DNA from: Rhodosalinus sediminis | Lineage (GTDB): Bacteria > Pseudomonadota > Alphaproteobacteria > Rhodobacterales > Rhodobacteraceae | Direction of reading: 5' to 3' | DNA: 64,000 nucleotides | NCBI RefSeq assembly: GCF_003385555.1 | Contig: NZ_QOHR01000003.1 | Coordinates: forward strand, 116,992-180,991 | In this document: in pieces, positions 9,412-19,600 of the stretch | Layout: each line of letters begins with the position of its first letter | Numbering within the stretch: position 1 is the stretch's first letter | Position numbers and translations under genes: made by a program | Notes under the pieces: model-generated | Told to the model about the DNA's origin: nothing | What the model saw: only the letters and a program-made list of their open reading frames with translations | Database searches by the model: none

Positions 9412-10026
9412 TCAGCGGCAGAGCGCCTTGATCGCGCGCGCGTGCTCCGGCGTCGCGGCGAGCGTGTCGGCGGCGAGCGCCTGCGCCGCCTCCATGAGGT
9501 CGTCGCGCGGCACGATGCGGTCGAAGAGGCCCCAGGCCTGCGCCTCCTCCGCGCCGATCTTGGCGCCGCCCATGAGCATGAGCTTCGCGCGCGCCGGCCC
9601 CACCAGCGCGGCGAGGCGGCCGGGGTCGGAGGGCTGCGGCAGGAAGCCGAGCTTCATCACCGGGTAGAAGGCCTTGGCCTCCGGCACGGCGAGGCGCAGG
9701 TCGCAGGCGAGCGCCATGCCCATCGCGCCGCCCGCGACCGTGCCGTTGAGCGCCGCGATGGAAAGCCCCGGAAAGGCCGCGATCGCGCCCGAGAGCCGCT
9801 CCCAGACCGGCGAGGTGGCGAGCCCGGCGCGCGCGGCCTCCAGATCGGCGCCGGCGGAAAAGACCGTGCCCGCGCCGGTGAGCACGATCGCCTGCGCGCC
9901 GGCCTGTCCCGCGCCCTCGGCGAAATCGGCGAGCGCCTCGAGCATCTCGAGCGTCAGGGAGTTCGCCTTGTCGGGGCGGTCGATGACGGCGGTGTGCAGC
10001 GCGCCGTCGCGCGCGGTGCGGATCAT
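9412..10026 (-). CDS. Enoyl-CoA hydratase/isomerase family protein (short)
   Basis: 204-aa crotonase-fold protein. Oxyanion-hole motifs are visible (FSAGADLEAA and NGTVAGGAMGMALACDLR). It is about 50 residues shorter than typical enoyl-CoA hydratases and lacks the usual C-terminal trimerisation helices, so activity and substrate are uncertain. The ATG overlaps the TGA of the preceding SDR gene by 4 bases, suggesting a two-gene fatty-acid or ketone modification operon. Confidence 0.85.
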   Translation of the reverse strand: MIRTARDGALHTAVIDRPDKANSLTLEMLEALADFAEGAGQAGAQAIVLTGAGTVFSAGADLEAARAGLATSPVWERLSGAIAAFPGLSIAALNGTVAGGAMGMALACDLRLAVPEAKAFYPVMKLGFLPQPSDPGRLAALVGPARAKLMLMGGAKIGAEEAQAWGLFDRIVPRDDLMEAAQALAADTLAATPEHARAIKALCR

Positions 10027-10775
10027 GCGAGCCCCAGTTCCGCGCGGACGCCCGGATCGCGGAGCGAGATCTCCTGCCCGCGCCACGCGTCGGCCTCCGG
10101 CCCGCACATCCAGACGAGCGCCTTCGCCGGCCACTCGGGCGGGATGTGGTCGGACCAGTCGAGCCCGCTCACCGGGTTCACGCCGCTCGCCTTGATCTCG
10201 CGCTGCATCTCGGTCGCCACGGTGCCGGGGCTGAGACCCATGGCGCGGATGCCCTGCGCGCGGCCCTCCAGATCGCAGGAGCGGGTCAGCATCGCCGCCC
10301 CGGCCTTCGAGGCGCAATAGGCGCTCCAGCCCTCGAGCGGGTTGTGCGCGGCGCCCGAGCTCACGGTCAGGATGCTGCCGCCGCCCGCCTCGGCCATGAC
10401 GGGCATCGCCGCGCGCATGCCGTTGAAGACGCCCTTCAGGTTGACGTCGATCGCGGTGGACCAGGCGTCGGGGTCGGCCTCGGCCAGCCCCTCGATCGGC
10501 TGGATCACGCCGGCGTTGTTCACCAGCACGTCGAGCCGGCCGAAGGCCTGAAGGCAGGCGCGCACCGCCGCGTCCATGTCGGTGAAGCGCGCGACGTTGC
10601 AGGGCACGGCGATGGCGTTCTGCCCGATCTCCCCGGCGATGTCCGCGATCTCCGGCCCCGACCGCGCGAGGAGCGCCACCTGCGCGCCCGCCGCGGCGAA
10701 GGCCCGCGCCGCCGCGGCGCCGATCCCCCGGCTCGCGCCCGTGATCATCACCGCCTTGCCGTTCAGCTCCGCCAT
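10023..10775 (-). CDS. Short-chain dehydrogenase/reductase
   Basis: 250-aa classical SDR. Cofactor motif TGASRGIG near residue 11, NNAG near 85, catalytic YCASK near 150. ATG 10775 is supported by GGAGGG 5 bases upstream; an upstream start would add a 12-residue tail with no ribosome site. Substrate is not predictable. Coupled to the crotonase-fold gene through an ATGA overlap. Confidence 0.9.
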   Translation of the reverse strand: MAELNGKAVMITGASRGIGAAAARAFAAAGAQVALLARSGPEIADIAGEIGQNAIAVPCNVARFTDMDAAVRACLQAFGRLDVLVNNAGVIQPIEGLAEADPDAWSTAIDVNLKGVFNGMRAAMPVMAEAGGGSILTVSSGAAHNPLEGWSAYCASKAGAAMLTRSCDLEGRAQGIRAMGLSPGTVATEMQREIKASGVNPVSGLDWSDHIPPEWPAKALVWMCGPEADAWRGQEISLRDPGVRAELGLA

Positions 10776-10904
10776 GCCGCCCTCCTGCAGTTGCGGCCCC
10801 GTGATACGCACAGCGCCCCGGCCCGGTCCAGCCCTCGGCGCTTGACCTTTGCCGGGTGGTGTGCGGATGCTGCGCGCGAGCTTTCAGGCCGAAGGACAGG
10901 ACCC

Positions 10905-12425
10905 ATGCGCGCATTGACATCCATCCCGGCGGCGGCGCTTTCCGCGGCGGCCCTCGCCGCCCCGGCCGCGGCCGAGGTCACGGCCGAGCAGGTGTGGGAC
11001 GACATGCGCGGCTACCTCTCTTCCTTCGGCTACACGGTCGAGGCGACCGAGACGCGGGCCGGCGACACGCTGACCGTGCAGGACGTGACCGCGCGCGTGA
11101 CGCTGCCCGAGGACGGCGGCACGCTGACCGTCGAGATGCCGCAACTCGCCTTCGCGGAGCGGGGCGACGGCACGGTGGCCGTGATCTATCCCGACGCGGC
11201 CGAGATCCGCATGTCCGCCCGCCCCGAGGGCGAGGAGGCGGTGGACGCGACCGTGCAGGTCGCGCAATCGGGGATGGACGTGACCGTCTCCGGCGACGAC
11301 ACGCAGATGACCTACGACTACGCCGCGGACCGTCTCGGCCTGACCCTGTCGGACCTCGTCGTGGACGGCACGCCGGTGGCGTCGGAAAACCTCTCGGGCA
11401 CCTTCGTCATGCGGGGCATGTCCGGGCAATCGGTCGTCACGCCGGGCGATCTGCGCGGGCTCGACCAGACGGTGACCGCGGATCAGGTGAGTTACGATTT
11501 CTCCGTCGTGCCACCCGAGGAGGACGGCCGCGCCGACATCTCGGGCAGCATGGAGGGGCTCGCCTTCACGGGCACGGCCCGCATCCCCGCCGATCTGAAC
11601 ATGGAAGACCTCGCCGCCACGCTCGAGGCCGGCTACGCCTTCGACGGGCGCTTCGGCTACACCGACGGGCGCACCGAGTTCCTCGTCGAGGAGAACGGCG
11701 AGACCATGCGGGGCACGACCCGCTCGGACCGCACGGAGTTCAACGCCGCGATGGACGCAGAGCGGCTCGCCTACGGCATCTCGGGCGCGGGCACGGAGAT
11801 CGCCCTGCAGAGCCCGGAGATCCCCTTCCCGGTCGAGGCGGCGATGGGCTCCTCCGGCGTCTCGATCGCCATGCCGGTCGGACAGACGGACGACCCGCAG
11901 CCCTTCGCCTTCGAGGTCTCGCTGCGCGACTTCACCATGGGCGAGGAAATCTGGGCGATGGTCGATCCGACCGGGATGCTCCCGCGGGAGCCGGCGGACC
12001 TCGTTCTCGACCTGTCGGGCGAGGCGCGGATCCTCGGCGCGCTCTTCGACCCGGAGGCGATGCAGGGCATGGCCATGAGCGGCGAACGCCCGGCCGAGTT
12101 GCACGCCCTCGACCTCGCGCAGCTTCTGGTCTCGGCCGCGGGCGCGCGCCTCACCGGCGAGGGGTCGTTCACCTTCGACAACACCGACCTCGAGACCTTC
12201 CCGGGCATGCCGCGTCCGGAGGGCAGCGCCTCTTTCCGCCTCGAGGGGGCGAACGCGCTCCTGGACACGCTGATCGAGATGGGCGTGCTGCCGCAGGAGC
12301 AGGCGATGAGCGCGCGCATGATGATGGGCATGTTCGCCGTGCCCGCGGGCGACGACGCGATGGAATCGACCCTCGAAGTGACCGGTGAGGGCCGCGTGCT
12401 CGCCAACGGGCAACGCATCCGCTGA
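10905..12425 (+). CDS. DUF2125-type secreted/periplasmic protein
   Basis: 506-aa protein with an N-terminal signal peptide (MRALTSIPAAALSAAALAAPAAA, cleavage near residue 23) and a long, repetitive, acidic beta-rich body. It resembles the DUF2125 family common in Rhodobacteraceae, of unknown function; the assignment is from recall. Probably periplasmic. It is divergent from the SDR operon and stands upstream of pmbA with a separate ribosome site. Confidence 0.7.
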   Translation: MRALTSIPAAALSAAALAAPAAAEVTAEQVWDDMRGYLSSFGYTVEATETRAGDTLTVQDVTARVTLPEDGGTLTVEMPQLAFAERGDGTVAVIYPDAAEIRMSARPEGEEAVDATVQVAQSGMDVTVSGDDTQMTYDYAADRLGLTLSDLVVDGTPVASENLSGTFVMRGMSGQSVVTPGDLRGLDQTVTADQVSYDFSVVPPEEDGRADISGSMEGLAFTGTARIPADLNMEDLAATLEAGYAFDGRFGYTDGRTEFLVEENGETMRGTTRSDRTEFNAAMDAERLAYGISGAGTEIALQSPEIPFPVEAAMGSSGVSIAMPVGQTDDPQPFAFEVSLRDFTMGEEIWAMVDPTGMLPREPADLVLDLSGEARILGALFDPEAMQGMAMSGERPAELHALDLAQLLVSAAGARLTGEGSFTFDNTDLETFPGMPRPEGSASFRLEGANALLDTLIEMGVLPQEQAMSARMMMGMFAVPAGDDAMESTLEVTGEGRVLANGQRIR

Positions 12426-12519
12426 CGCGCCGGGCCACCGCCCGCGCCTTGCAAGGGGCGGGCGGGCGGTCTACCTCCGCGGAGTGCCGCCGCGGCGGCG
12501 TCCCCGGAAGGAGCGCGCG

Positions 12520-13869
12520 ATGACCCAGCCATCCCCCGACCGCCTCGCTCATGCCCTGCTGGAGGCCGCGCGCCGCGCGGGCGCGAAGGCGGCCGATGCG
12601 CTGGTGATCGCCGACCGTTCGGTCAACGTGGACATCCGCGGCGGCGCGCTCGAACAGGCGGAGCGGTCGGAGTCCACCGACCTCGGCCTGCGCGTGCTGA
12701 TGGGGCGGCGGCAGGCCTGCGTCTCGGCCTCCGACCCGCGCGACGAGACGCTGACCGCGATGGCCGAACGCGCCGTCGCCATGGCGCGCGAGGCGCCGGA
12801 GGATCCCTTCGCGGGTCTCGCCGAACCCGTGCAACTCTCCGAGCGGCGCGACGCGCAAGGTCTCGACCTCGCCGATCCCTCGGACGAGCCCGCGCCCGAG
12901 GCGCTTCAGGACGCGGCCGCCCGGGCCGAGGCCGCCGCGCTCGCCGTCGAGGGCGTCACACAGGTGCAGTCCGCCTCCGCCGCTTATGGCCGGCGCGAGA
13001 TGCACCTCGCCGCGACGAACGGCTTCTCCGGGGGCTACGCGCGCACCGACCACGGCCTCTCCTGCGTGGCGATCGCGGGCGAGGGGCTCGGCATGGAGCG
13101 CGACTACGACGCCGACGGGCGCATCCACGGCGCCGACCTGCGCGACGCGGCGGAGATCGGCACGACCGCGGGCCGCCGCGCCGTCGCGCGGCTGAACCCC
13201 CGCCGGCCGAAGACCGGCGCCTACCCGGTCGTCTTCGACGAGCGCATCGCGTCCTCGCTGATCGGGCACCTGCTGGCGGCGGCGAGCGGCACCGCGGTGG
13301 CGCGCGGCGCGTCGTGGCTGCGCGACGCGGAAGGATCGGCGGTGCTGCCCGCCGACCTCTCGCTGATCGAGGACCCGCACCGCCCGCGCGTGCAGGGCTC
13401 GCGCCCCTTCGACGCCGAGGGGCTGCCGACCGCGCGCCGCGCCATCGTGGAGGGCGGCACGCTCACCGGCTTCACCCTCGACCTTGCCACCGCGCGCAAG
13501 CTCGGCCGCGCGCCCACCGGCAACGCCGCGCGCGGGCTCTCGTCGCCGCCGGCGCCCTCGAACTGGAACTTGGCGCTGACGCAGTCGGATCTCTCGCAGG
13601 CCGACCTCCTGCGCGAGATGGGCACCGGGCTGCTGGTCACCTCGATGATCGGCGCCACGATCAACCCGAACACCGGCGACTATTCCCGCGGGGCCTCCGG
13701 CTTCTGGGTCGAGAACGGCGAGATCGCCTGGCCTGTCAACGAATGCACCGTCGCCGGCACCCTGCGCGAGATGCTGGCGAGCCTGCGCCCCGCGAACGAC
13801 GCGCGGCCGTGGCTCAGCCGCGTGGTGCCCTCGCTCCTGGTCGAGGGGCTGACGATTGCCGGAGAGTGA
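12520..13869 (+). CDS. pmbA: Metalloprotease-related protein TldE/PmbA
   Basis: 449-aa member of the TldD/PmbA family, which in a TldD/TldE heterodimer degrades unfolded or modified peptides. Characteristic segments are RGGALEQAERSESTDLGLRV near the N-terminus and GYARTDHGLSCVAIAGEG, and the C-terminal NPNTGDYSRGASGFWVENG. The subunit without metal ligands is TldE, consistent with no HExxxH here. GGAAGGAG precedes the ATG. Overlaps the next gene by 14 bases. Confidence 0.92.
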   Translation: MTQPSPDRLAHALLEAARRAGAKAADALVIADRSVNVDIRGGALEQAERSESTDLGLRVLMGRRQACVSASDPRDETLTAMAERAVAMAREAPEDPFAGLAEPVQLSERRDAQGLDLADPSDEPAPEALQDAAARAEAAALAVEGVTQVQSASAAYGRREMHLAATNGFSGGYARTDHGLSCVAIAGEGLGMERDYDADGRIHGADLRDAAEIGTTAGRRAVARLNPRRPKTGAYPVVFDERIASSLIGHLLAAASGTAVARGASWLRDAEGSAVLPADLSLIEDPHRPRVQGSRPFDAEGLPTARRAIVEGGTLTGFTLDLATARKLGRAPTGNAARGLSSPPAPSNWNLALTQSDLSQADLLREMGTGLLVTSMIGATINPNTGDYSRGASGFWVENGEIAWPVNECTVAGTLREMLASLRPANDARPWLSRVVPSLLVEGLTIAGE

Positions 13870-14641
13870 CCTCGCCCTCCTGACCCGCGCCGCGCGGGAG
13901 GCGGGCGCGGTCGCGCTCGGCTACCACGGCCCCACGGCGAAACGCTGGGACAAGCCCGGCGGCGCCGGGCCGGTGACGGAGGCCGACCTCGCGGTGAACG
14001 CCGCGCTGCGCGCGATCCTGCTCGGCGCGCGGCCCGACTACGGCTGGCTCTCGGAAGAGGACTCCGACACGCCCGAGCGCCTCGACCGGCCGAAGATCTT
14101 CCTGCTCGACCCGATCGACGGCACCACCGGCTTCATCGAGGGCTCGTCGAGCTGGTCGCTGTCGCTCGCCGTGGTGACCGACGGCGAGATCACCGCGGCG
14201 GTCGTGCACCTGCCCGCCGACGGCGGCAAGCTCTACGCCGCCGCCGCGGGCGAGGGCGCGACGCTGGACGGCCGGCCCATCCGCGCCACGACGCGCGAAA
14301 ACGTGGAGGGCGCGCAGGTCCTCGCCACCCGCGCCGCGATGGAGCCCGCGAACTGGCCCGGCGGCGTGCCGGGGTTCCGGCGCCACCACCGCCCCTCGCT
14401 CGCCTACCGCCTCGCGCTGGTGGCCGAGGGCCGCTTCGACGCGATGATCACGCACCGCGACAGCTGGGACTGGGACATCGCGGCGGGGCTGCTGATCTGC
14501 CGCGAGGCCGGCGCGGTGGTGACCGACCGGGCGGGCGATCCGCCGCGCTTCAACACCGCCGACCCGCGGACGCCCGGCATCGTCGCCGGCGGGCGCGCGG
14601 TGCACGCCGGGCTGATTGCGGCCATGCGCCCGCGCGGGTAG
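13856..14641 (+). CDS. cysQ: 3'(2'),5'-bisphosphate nucleotidase / inositol monophosphatase family
   Basis: 261-aa Mg-dependent phosphatase. Metal-site motifs in order: WLSEEDSD (about residue 62), LDPIDGTTGF (about 83) and WDWDIAAG (about 205). Annotated as CysQ, which recycles PAP produced by sulfate assimilation or by sulfotransferases; a plain IMPase is possible. The start is a TTG at 13856 inside the end of pmbA, preceded by GAGGGG; no in-frame ATG gives a complete N-terminus. Confidence 0.8.
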   Translation: MPESDLALLTRAAREAGAVALGYHGPTAKRWDKPGGAGPVTEADLAVNAALRAILLGARPDYGWLSEEDSDTPERLDRPKIFLLDPIDGTTGFIEGSSSWSLSLAVVTDGEITAAVVHLPADGGKLYAAAAGEGATLDGRPIRATTRENVEGAQVLATRAAMEPANWPGGVPGFRRHHRPSLAYRLALVAEGRFDAMITHRDSWDWDIAAGLLICREAGAVVTDRAGDPPRFNTADPRTPGIVAGGRAVHAGLIAAMRPRG

Positions 14642-14670
14642 CCTCGGCGCGCCCAACCCGGAGCGCGCCC

Positions 14671-15459
14671 ATGCCCCTCACCCTCACCACTTGGAACATC
14701 AACTCCGTCCGCCTGCGTCAGGGCCTCGTCGAACGGCTCCTGACCGAGGAGGCGCCGGACATCCTCTGCCTGCAGGAGTGCAAGAGCCCGGTGGAGAAGA
14801 TCCCGCGCGAGGCCTTCGCCGCGCTCGGCTACCCCTACATGGTCGCGCGGGGGGAGAAGGGCTACAACGGCGTCGCGATCCTGTCGAAACGCCCGATCGA
14901 GGAGGCCGGCACGCTCGACTTCGCGGGGCTCGGCCACGCGCGCCACGTCGCGGCGCGGCTCGAGACCGGCGTGGTGCTGCACAACTTCTACGTCCCCGCG
15001 GGCGGCGACGTGCCGGACCGTGAGGCGAACGCGAAGTTCGGGCAGAAGCTCGACTACCTGACCGACCTGCGCGACTGGCTGCACGAGGAACGGCCGGAGA
15101 AGTCGATCCTCGTGGGCGACCTGAACATCGCGCCGCTGGAAGAGGACGTCTGGGACCACAAGAAGATGCGCAAGGTCGTCAGCCACACGCCGGTGGAGGT
15201 CGAGCACCTCGGCTCCGCGCAGGAGGCCGGGCGCTTCGTCGACGTCACCCGCCGCGACATCCCCGAGGGGCGGCTCTATTCGTGGTGGTCCTACCGCGCG
15301 AAGGACTGGGACGCCGCCGACCGCGGCCGCCGGCTCGACCACATCTGGGCCACCCCCGACATCGCCGGCGCCGCCCACAACAGCCGCATCCTGCGCCACG
15401 CCCGGGGCTGGGAGAAGCCCTCTGACCACGCGCCGGTGTTCGCGGAGTTCGATTTGTAG
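14671..15459 (+). CDS. xth: Exodeoxyribonuclease III
   Basis: 262-aa AP endonuclease/exonuclease of base-excision repair. Shows the EEP-fold motifs LTTWNINSVRLR, LCLQECKSP (catalytic Glu), VGDLNIAPLEEDVWD and the C-terminal KPSDHAPVFAEF (catalytic Asp-His). Length matches XthA. It lies 29 bases after cysQ and is probably cotranscribed with it. Confidence 0.95.
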   Translation: MPLTLTTWNINSVRLRQGLVERLLTEEAPDILCLQECKSPVEKIPREAFAALGYPYMVARGEKGYNGVAILSKRPIEEAGTLDFAGLGHARHVAARLETGVVLHNFYVPAGGDVPDREANAKFGQKLDYLTDLRDWLHEERPEKSILVGDLNIAPLEEDVWDHKKMRKVVSHTPVEVEHLGSAQEAGRFVDVTRRDIPEGRLYSWWSYRAKDWDAADRGRRLDHIWATPDIAGAAHNSRILRHARGWEKPSDHAPVFAEFDL

Positions 15460-15520
15460 GGGGGCGTGCCCCGGCGGATTTGTGTGGAAGGAAACAACGT
15501 CTCCCGCCGATCCGCGCGAA

Positions 15521-15551
15521 AGAAAAACGGGCGCCCCCACAGGGACGCCCG
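15521..15551 (-). terminator. Rho-independent terminator after pnp
   Basis: On the minus strand, 30 bases past the pnp stop, CGGGCG pairs with CGCCCG (extended by CCC/GGG) and is followed by TTTTTCT. On the plus strand it faces the end of xth. Confidence 0.85.
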
Positions 15552-15581
15552 CTCACTCTTAACAACGATAAGCCGAAGGCC

Positions 15582-17717
15582 TCAGCCCTCCGCCTTCTCC
15601 GTCGGCTTGATCTCTTCGCCGGTCTCCTGGTCCACGACCTTCATCGACAGCCGCACCTTGCCGCGGTCGTCGAAGCCCAGCAGCTTGACCCAGACTTCCT
15701 GCCCTTCCTTCAGCTCGTCGGAGGGGTGGTTGAGCCGCTTCGGCGCGATCTGGCTGACGTGCACGAGGCCGTCGCGCTTGCCGAAGAAGTTCACGAAGGC
15801 GCCGAAATCCACCAGCTTGACGACCTTGCCCTTGTAGATCTTGCCTTCCTCGGGCTCGGCCACGATCGAGTGGATCATGTCGTAGGCGCGCTGGATGGCC
15901 TCTCCGTTCGGCGAGGCGATCTTGATGATGCCGTCGTCGTTGATGTCGACCTTGGCACCCGATTCCTCGACGATCTCGCGGATCACCTTGCCGCCCGAGC
16001 CGATCACTTCGCGGATCTTGTCCACCGGGATCTGCATCGTCTCGATGCGCGGGGCGTGCACGCTGAACTCGCCCGCGGACGACAGCGCCTTGTTCATCTC
16101 GCCGAGGATGTGCATCCGCCCGTCCTTCGCCTGCGCGAGGGCCTGGGTCATGATCTCGGGCGTGATGCCCGCGACCTTGATATCCATCTGGAGCGAGGTG
16201 ATCCCCTTCTCGGTGCCGGCCACTTTGAAGTCCATGTCGCCGAGGTGATCCTCGTCGCCGAGGATGTCGGTGAGCACGGCGAAGCGGCCGTCGGGCTCGA
16301 GGATGAGGCCCATGGCGACGCCGGCGACCGGCGCGCGCAGCGGCACGCCCGCGTCCATCATGGAAAGCGACGCGCCGCAGACCGTGGCCATCGAGGAGGA
16401 GCCGTTCGACTCGGTGATCTCCGAGACGAGGCGGATCGTGTAGGGGAACTCCGTCGGCGCGGGCAGCACCGCCTGCAGCGCGCGCCAGGCGAGCTTACCG
16501 TGGCCGATCTCACGCCGTCCCGGCGGGCCGACGCGGCCCACTTCGCCGACCGAGTAGGGCGGGAAGTTGTAGTGCAGCATGAAGTTCTGCTTGAAGGTGC
16601 CGTGCAGCGCATCGACGAACTGCTCGTCGTCGCCGGTGCCGAGCGTGCTGACCACCAGCGCCTGCGTCTCGCCCCGGGTGAAGAGCGCCGAGCCGTGCGT
16701 GCGCGGCAGGAGGCCCACCTCGCTGACGATCGGGCGCACCGTGGCGCGGTCGCGCCCGTCGATGCGCGCGCCGCCCTCGATGATGTCGCCGCGCAGGATC
16801 TCGGACTCGAGCTTCTTGAAGGCGTCGCCGAGGTTCTCGTGCGCGAGCTCCTCCTCGGTGAGCTCGGCCTTCACCGCGGCGCGGGCCTCGGCGATGGCGG
16901 TCGTGCGCTCCTGCTTGTCGGTGAGCGCGAAGGCCGCACGCATCTTGGCCTCGCCAAGCTCCTTCACACGCGCGGCGAGCGCCGCGTAATCCGGCGGGGT
17001 GAAGTCGAAGGGCTCCTTCGCAGCCTCCTCGGCGAGGTCCACGATCAGGTCCACCACGGGCTTGATCTGCTCGTGGCCGAACTGCACCGCGCCCAGCATC
17101 TCGTCCTCGGAGAGCTCGTAGGCCTCGGATTCGACCATCATCACCGCGTCGCGGGTGCCGGCGACCACGAGGTCGAGGCGCTGCTCGGGATCGAGGCGCA
17201 GGTCCTGCATGTCCTCGACGTCGGGGTTGAGGACATACTCGCCGTCCACGTAGCCCACGCGGCAGCCCGCGATCGGCCCCATGAAGGGCACGCCCGAGAC
17301 GGTGAGCGCGGCCGAGGCGGCGATCATCGCCACGATGTCGGGATCGTTGACGAGGTCGTGGGACAGCACCGTGCACATCACGAGCACTTCATGCTTGAAG
17401 CCGGGCACGAAGAGCGGCCGGATCGGCCGGTCGATCAGCCGCGCGGTCAGCGTCTCCTTCTCGGTCGGACGCGCCTCGCGCTTGAAGAAGCCGCCCGGCA
17501 CCTTGCCGGCGGCGTAGTATTTCTCCTGATAGTGGACCGTGAGCGGGAAGAAGTCCTGCCCCGGCTTCGCCGCCTTCGCGAAGGTGACGTTGGCCATGAC
17601 GGAGGTCTCGCCCAGCGTGGCGATCACGGTGCCGTCGGCCTGACGGGCGACCTTGCCCGTCTCCAGCGTGAGGGTCTCTTCCCCCCACTTCATCGATTTC
17701 GTCGTAACGTCGAACAT
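15582..17717 (-). CDS. pnp: Polyribonucleotide nucleotidyltransferase
   Basis: 711-aa phosphorolytic 3'-5' exoribonuclease and degradosome component. Two RNase PH domains (about 12-143 and 325-460; [15 protein letters not shown] and [13 protein letters not shown] active-site stretches), a KH domain (about 555-615, [15 protein letters not shown]), and a C-terminal S1 domain (about 622-690, [17 protein letters not shown]). Full length. It follows rpsO on the same strand, the conserved order in most bacteria. Confidence 0.98.
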   Translation of the reverse strand: MFDVTTKSMKWGEETLTLETGKVARQADGTVIATLGETSVMANVTFAKAAKPGQDFFPLTVHYQEKYYAAGKVPGGFFKREARPTEKETLTARLIDRPIRPLFVPGFKHEVLVMCTVLSHDLVNDPDIVAMIAASAALTVSGVPFMGPIAGCRVGYVDGEYVLNPDVEDMQDLRLDPEQRLDLVVAGTRDAVMMVESEAYELSEDEMLGAVQFGHEQIKPVVDLIVDLAEEAAKEPFDFTPPDYAALAARVKELGEAKMRAAFALTDKQERTTAIAEARAAVKAELTEEELAHENLGDAFKKLESEILRGDIIEGGARIDGRDRATVRPIVSEVGLLPRTHGSALFTRGETQALVVSTLGTGDDEQFVDALHGTFKQNFMLHYNFPPYSVGEVGRVGPPGRREIGHGKLAWRALQAVLPAPTEFPYTIRLVSEITESNGSSSMATVCGASLSMMDAGVPLRAPVAGVAMGLILEPDGRFAVLTDILGDEDHLGDMDFKVAGTEKGITSLQMDIKVAGITPEIMTQALAQAKDGRMHILGEMNKALSSAGEFSVHAPRIETMQIPVDKIREVIGSGGKVIREIVEESGAKVDINDDGIIKIASPNGEAIQRAYDMIHSIVAEPEEGKIYKGKVVKLVDFGAFVNFFGKRDGLVHVSQIAPKRLNHPSDELKEGQEVWVKLLGFDDRGKVRLSMKVVDQETGEEIKPTEKAEG

Positions 17718-17870
17718 CTCGTATCCTTGGCTGGCCGTCGGGGCGCCTCCCCTCGGGCCGTTTCGCGTCGGAAGGCGCCCTCGCCCTCCGGCTCCTGTCG
17801 TCCTCCTGCCGCGCCGTGGAGCCGGCGGCGCGGTGCGGCGGTTGGATCGCGCCCGGCCGGGGCCGGATGC

Positions 17871-17898
17871 GAAAAGGGCGCGGGGTCGCCCGCGCCCT
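17871..17898 (-). terminator. Terminator/attenuator between rpsO and pnp
   Basis: Minus strand: AGGGCGCGGG, loop CGAC, CCCGCGCCCT, then TTTCG. The 10-bp perfect stem lies 13 bases after the rpsO stop. The T-run is short, so partial read-through into pnp is plausible. Confidence 0.75.
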
Positions 17899-17910
17899 GT
17901 CGTTCCGTGC

Positions 17911-18180
17911 TCAGCGGCGGATGCCGAGGCGCTGGATCAGCGCCCGGTAGCGCTCCACGTCTTTCCCCTTGAGGTAGTCGAGCAGCTTGCGCCGCTGCGC
18001 CACGAGCTTCAGCAGCCCGCGGCGGGAATGGTTGTCCTTCTTGTGCGTCTTGAAGTGCTCGGTGAGCGCCTCGATCCGCTTGGTGAGGATCGCGATCTGC
18101 ACCTCGGGCGAGCCGGTGTCGCCCTCCTGGGTGCCGAAATCGCGGATGACCTCGGCCTTCTTCTCGGCAGTGATCGACAT
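17911..18180 (-). CDS. rpsO: 30S ribosomal protein S15
   Basis: 89-aa S15, the exact family length. Hallmarks are [32 protein letters not shown] and the C-terminal [16 protein letters not shown] at 18180 has AAAGGAG 7-8 bases upstream on the minus strand; further upstream in-frame codons are not conserved S15 sequence. Binds the 16S rRNA three-way junction early in 30S assembly. Confidence 0.98.
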   Translation of the reverse strand: MSITAEKKAEVIRDFGTQEGDTGSPEVQIAILTKRIEALTEHFKTHKKDNHSRRGLLKLVAQRRKLLDYLKGKDVERYRALIQRLGIRR

Positions 18181-18319
18181 CGGGTCTCCTTTCGGGTCGG
18201 ATACGGCACGAGCCGGGATGTCGTCCAGCACGGCCAATAGACATATGGTCCCGCGCCGGTGCGGTGCGGGACTGCGCGTACATAGGCGATGCAGCGGCCG
18301 AAGGGAAGGGGCGCGCGCC

Positions 18320-19507
18320 TCAGCCCGCGCGCGGGATCAGGGTCACCGCCTCCGCCGTGAGGCCGGAGGCGGCCGGCAGCGTCGCGATCTCCGCGCCGTC
18401 GAGGGCGAGGCGCAGCGTCTCGGGGTCCTCCGGGTCGGGGGCGAGCGTGATCTCGGGCGCCGCGTCGGCGTCGTGCCGGATGGCGACGCGGTCCTCCGCG
18501 GAAAGGTCGAGAAGCTCCGCCGGATGCCCGGCGCGCGCGGCGTCGAGCACGACGGTATCCGCCCCCGCGCCGGTGGTCACCACGTCGCCGCGCCCGGCGT
18601 GGAGCGTGTCCTCCCCCGCGCCGCCGTTGAGGTAGTCGGGCGCGTCGGTCCCGTCCCCGGCCGCGTCGAAGATCACGTCGTCGCCCCGCCCGCCGAAGAG
18701 GCTGTCGGCGCCCGGGCCGCCGGCGAGCGTGTCGTCGCCGTCGTGGCCGTGCACCGCGTCCGCCCCCGCGCCGCCGGCGAGGAAATCCGCACCGCCGCCG
18801 CCCTGCAGCGAATCGGCGCCGGCGCCCCCGGCGAGCGTGTCGTCGCCGATGTGGCCGAAGAGGCTGTCCGCCCCGGCGCCGCCGGCGAGCAGGTCGTCGC
18901 CCCGGTCGCCGTCGAGGCGATCGCCCCCCGCGCCGCCCGCGAGCGTGTCGTCGCCCGCGCCGCCGCGCAGGTGATCGGCACCGCCCTGCCCCGCGACCGC
19001 GTCGTCGCCGCCATATCCGTCGATCCAGTCGTCGCCGCCGCCGCCCGCGATCAGGTCGCCCGCCGCCCCGCCCGAGAGCGTGTCGGCGCCCTCCGACCCC
19101 TGCAACGCGTCGGGCATCCCCGGCTCGGCAAGATCGGCGGCGGCCATCGGCCCCGTCGCCATGACACCGCCGAGGCCGGGGTCGGACGCCACGCCGTCGC
19201 CACCTGCGGCCGGCGGCGCCGCCTTCGGGGCGGCCATGTCCTCATCCGCCGAGCCGGGCGCGGGGCCGCGGTCGGGCTCGGGGCCACGGTCCGACTCGGC
19301 TGGCGTCGGTGCCGCCGCCGCGTTGTCGCCCTCGCTTTCCCCGAGGAGCGCCATCAGGCCCGCCGCCCGATCCTCCGCCGCGGCGGCCTCCGGATCGTCC
19401 GGCGTCTCCGGGCTCGACTTCGCGTCGGCGTCGTCGGGCGACTCGCCGCCCAGCAGCATGATCGAGCCCATGAGGGCCACACCCGTCACCCCGGCCAGCA
19501 GCAGCAT
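18320..19507 (-). CDS. RTX (hemolysin-type Ca-binding repeat) protein with N-terminal membrane segment
   Basis: 395-aa protein. Residues about 1-21 are a hydrophobic segment ([20 protein letters not shown]), followed by an acidic, Asp/Ala/Pro-rich linker (to about 140), then roughly fifteen glycine-rich nonapeptide repeats of GGxGxDxLx type (for example [13 protein letters not shown]), and a C-terminal about 90-residue domain. The repeats form Ca-dependent beta-rolls in type I secreted proteins. An N-terminal hydrophobic segment is unusual for a type I substrate. Start 19507 is chosen for GAGAGG about 10 bases upstream. Function unknown. Confidence 0.82.
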   Translation of the reverse strand: MLLLAGVTGVALMGSIMLLGGESPDDADAKSSPETPDDPEAAAAEDRAAGLMALLGESEGDNAAAAPTPAESDRGPEPDRGPAPGSADEDMAAPKAAPPAAGGDGVASDPGLGGVMATGPMAAADLAEPGMPDALQGSEGADTLSGGAAGDLIAGGGGDDWIDGYGGDDAVAGQGGADHLRGGAGDDTLAGGAGGDRLDGDRGDDLLAGGAGADSLFGHIGDDTLAGGAGADSLQGGGGADFLAGGAGADAVHGHDGDDTLAGGPGADSLFGGRGDDVIFDAAGDGTDAPDYLNGGAGEDTLHAGRGDVVTTGAGADTVVLDAARAGHPAELLDLSAEDRVAIRHDADAAPEITLAPDPEDPETLRLALDGAEIATLPAASGLTAEAVTLIPRAG

Positions 19508-19600
19508 CCCACCATTCCTCTCACACGCCCCCATGCGCAGGGTCGGACAGGGAGAGGCGCCGGGACAAGTCTTTCCCGATCAGGTGGTTAACGCGTCGAC

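Noticed and set aside
12440..12470. GCCCGC/GGCGGGC hairpin before pmbA
   Set aside because: Large loop, no T-run, and common in this base composition.
15480..17972. Plus-strand open frame of 830 codons over pnp
   Set aside because: Long antisense frame produced by GC-rich codon bias; pnp on the other strand is unmistakable.
18673..19014. CRISPR-like periodicity in the RTX gene region
   Set aside because: The periodicity is the nonapeptide coding repeat, in frame and degenerate at the DNA level, without spacers.
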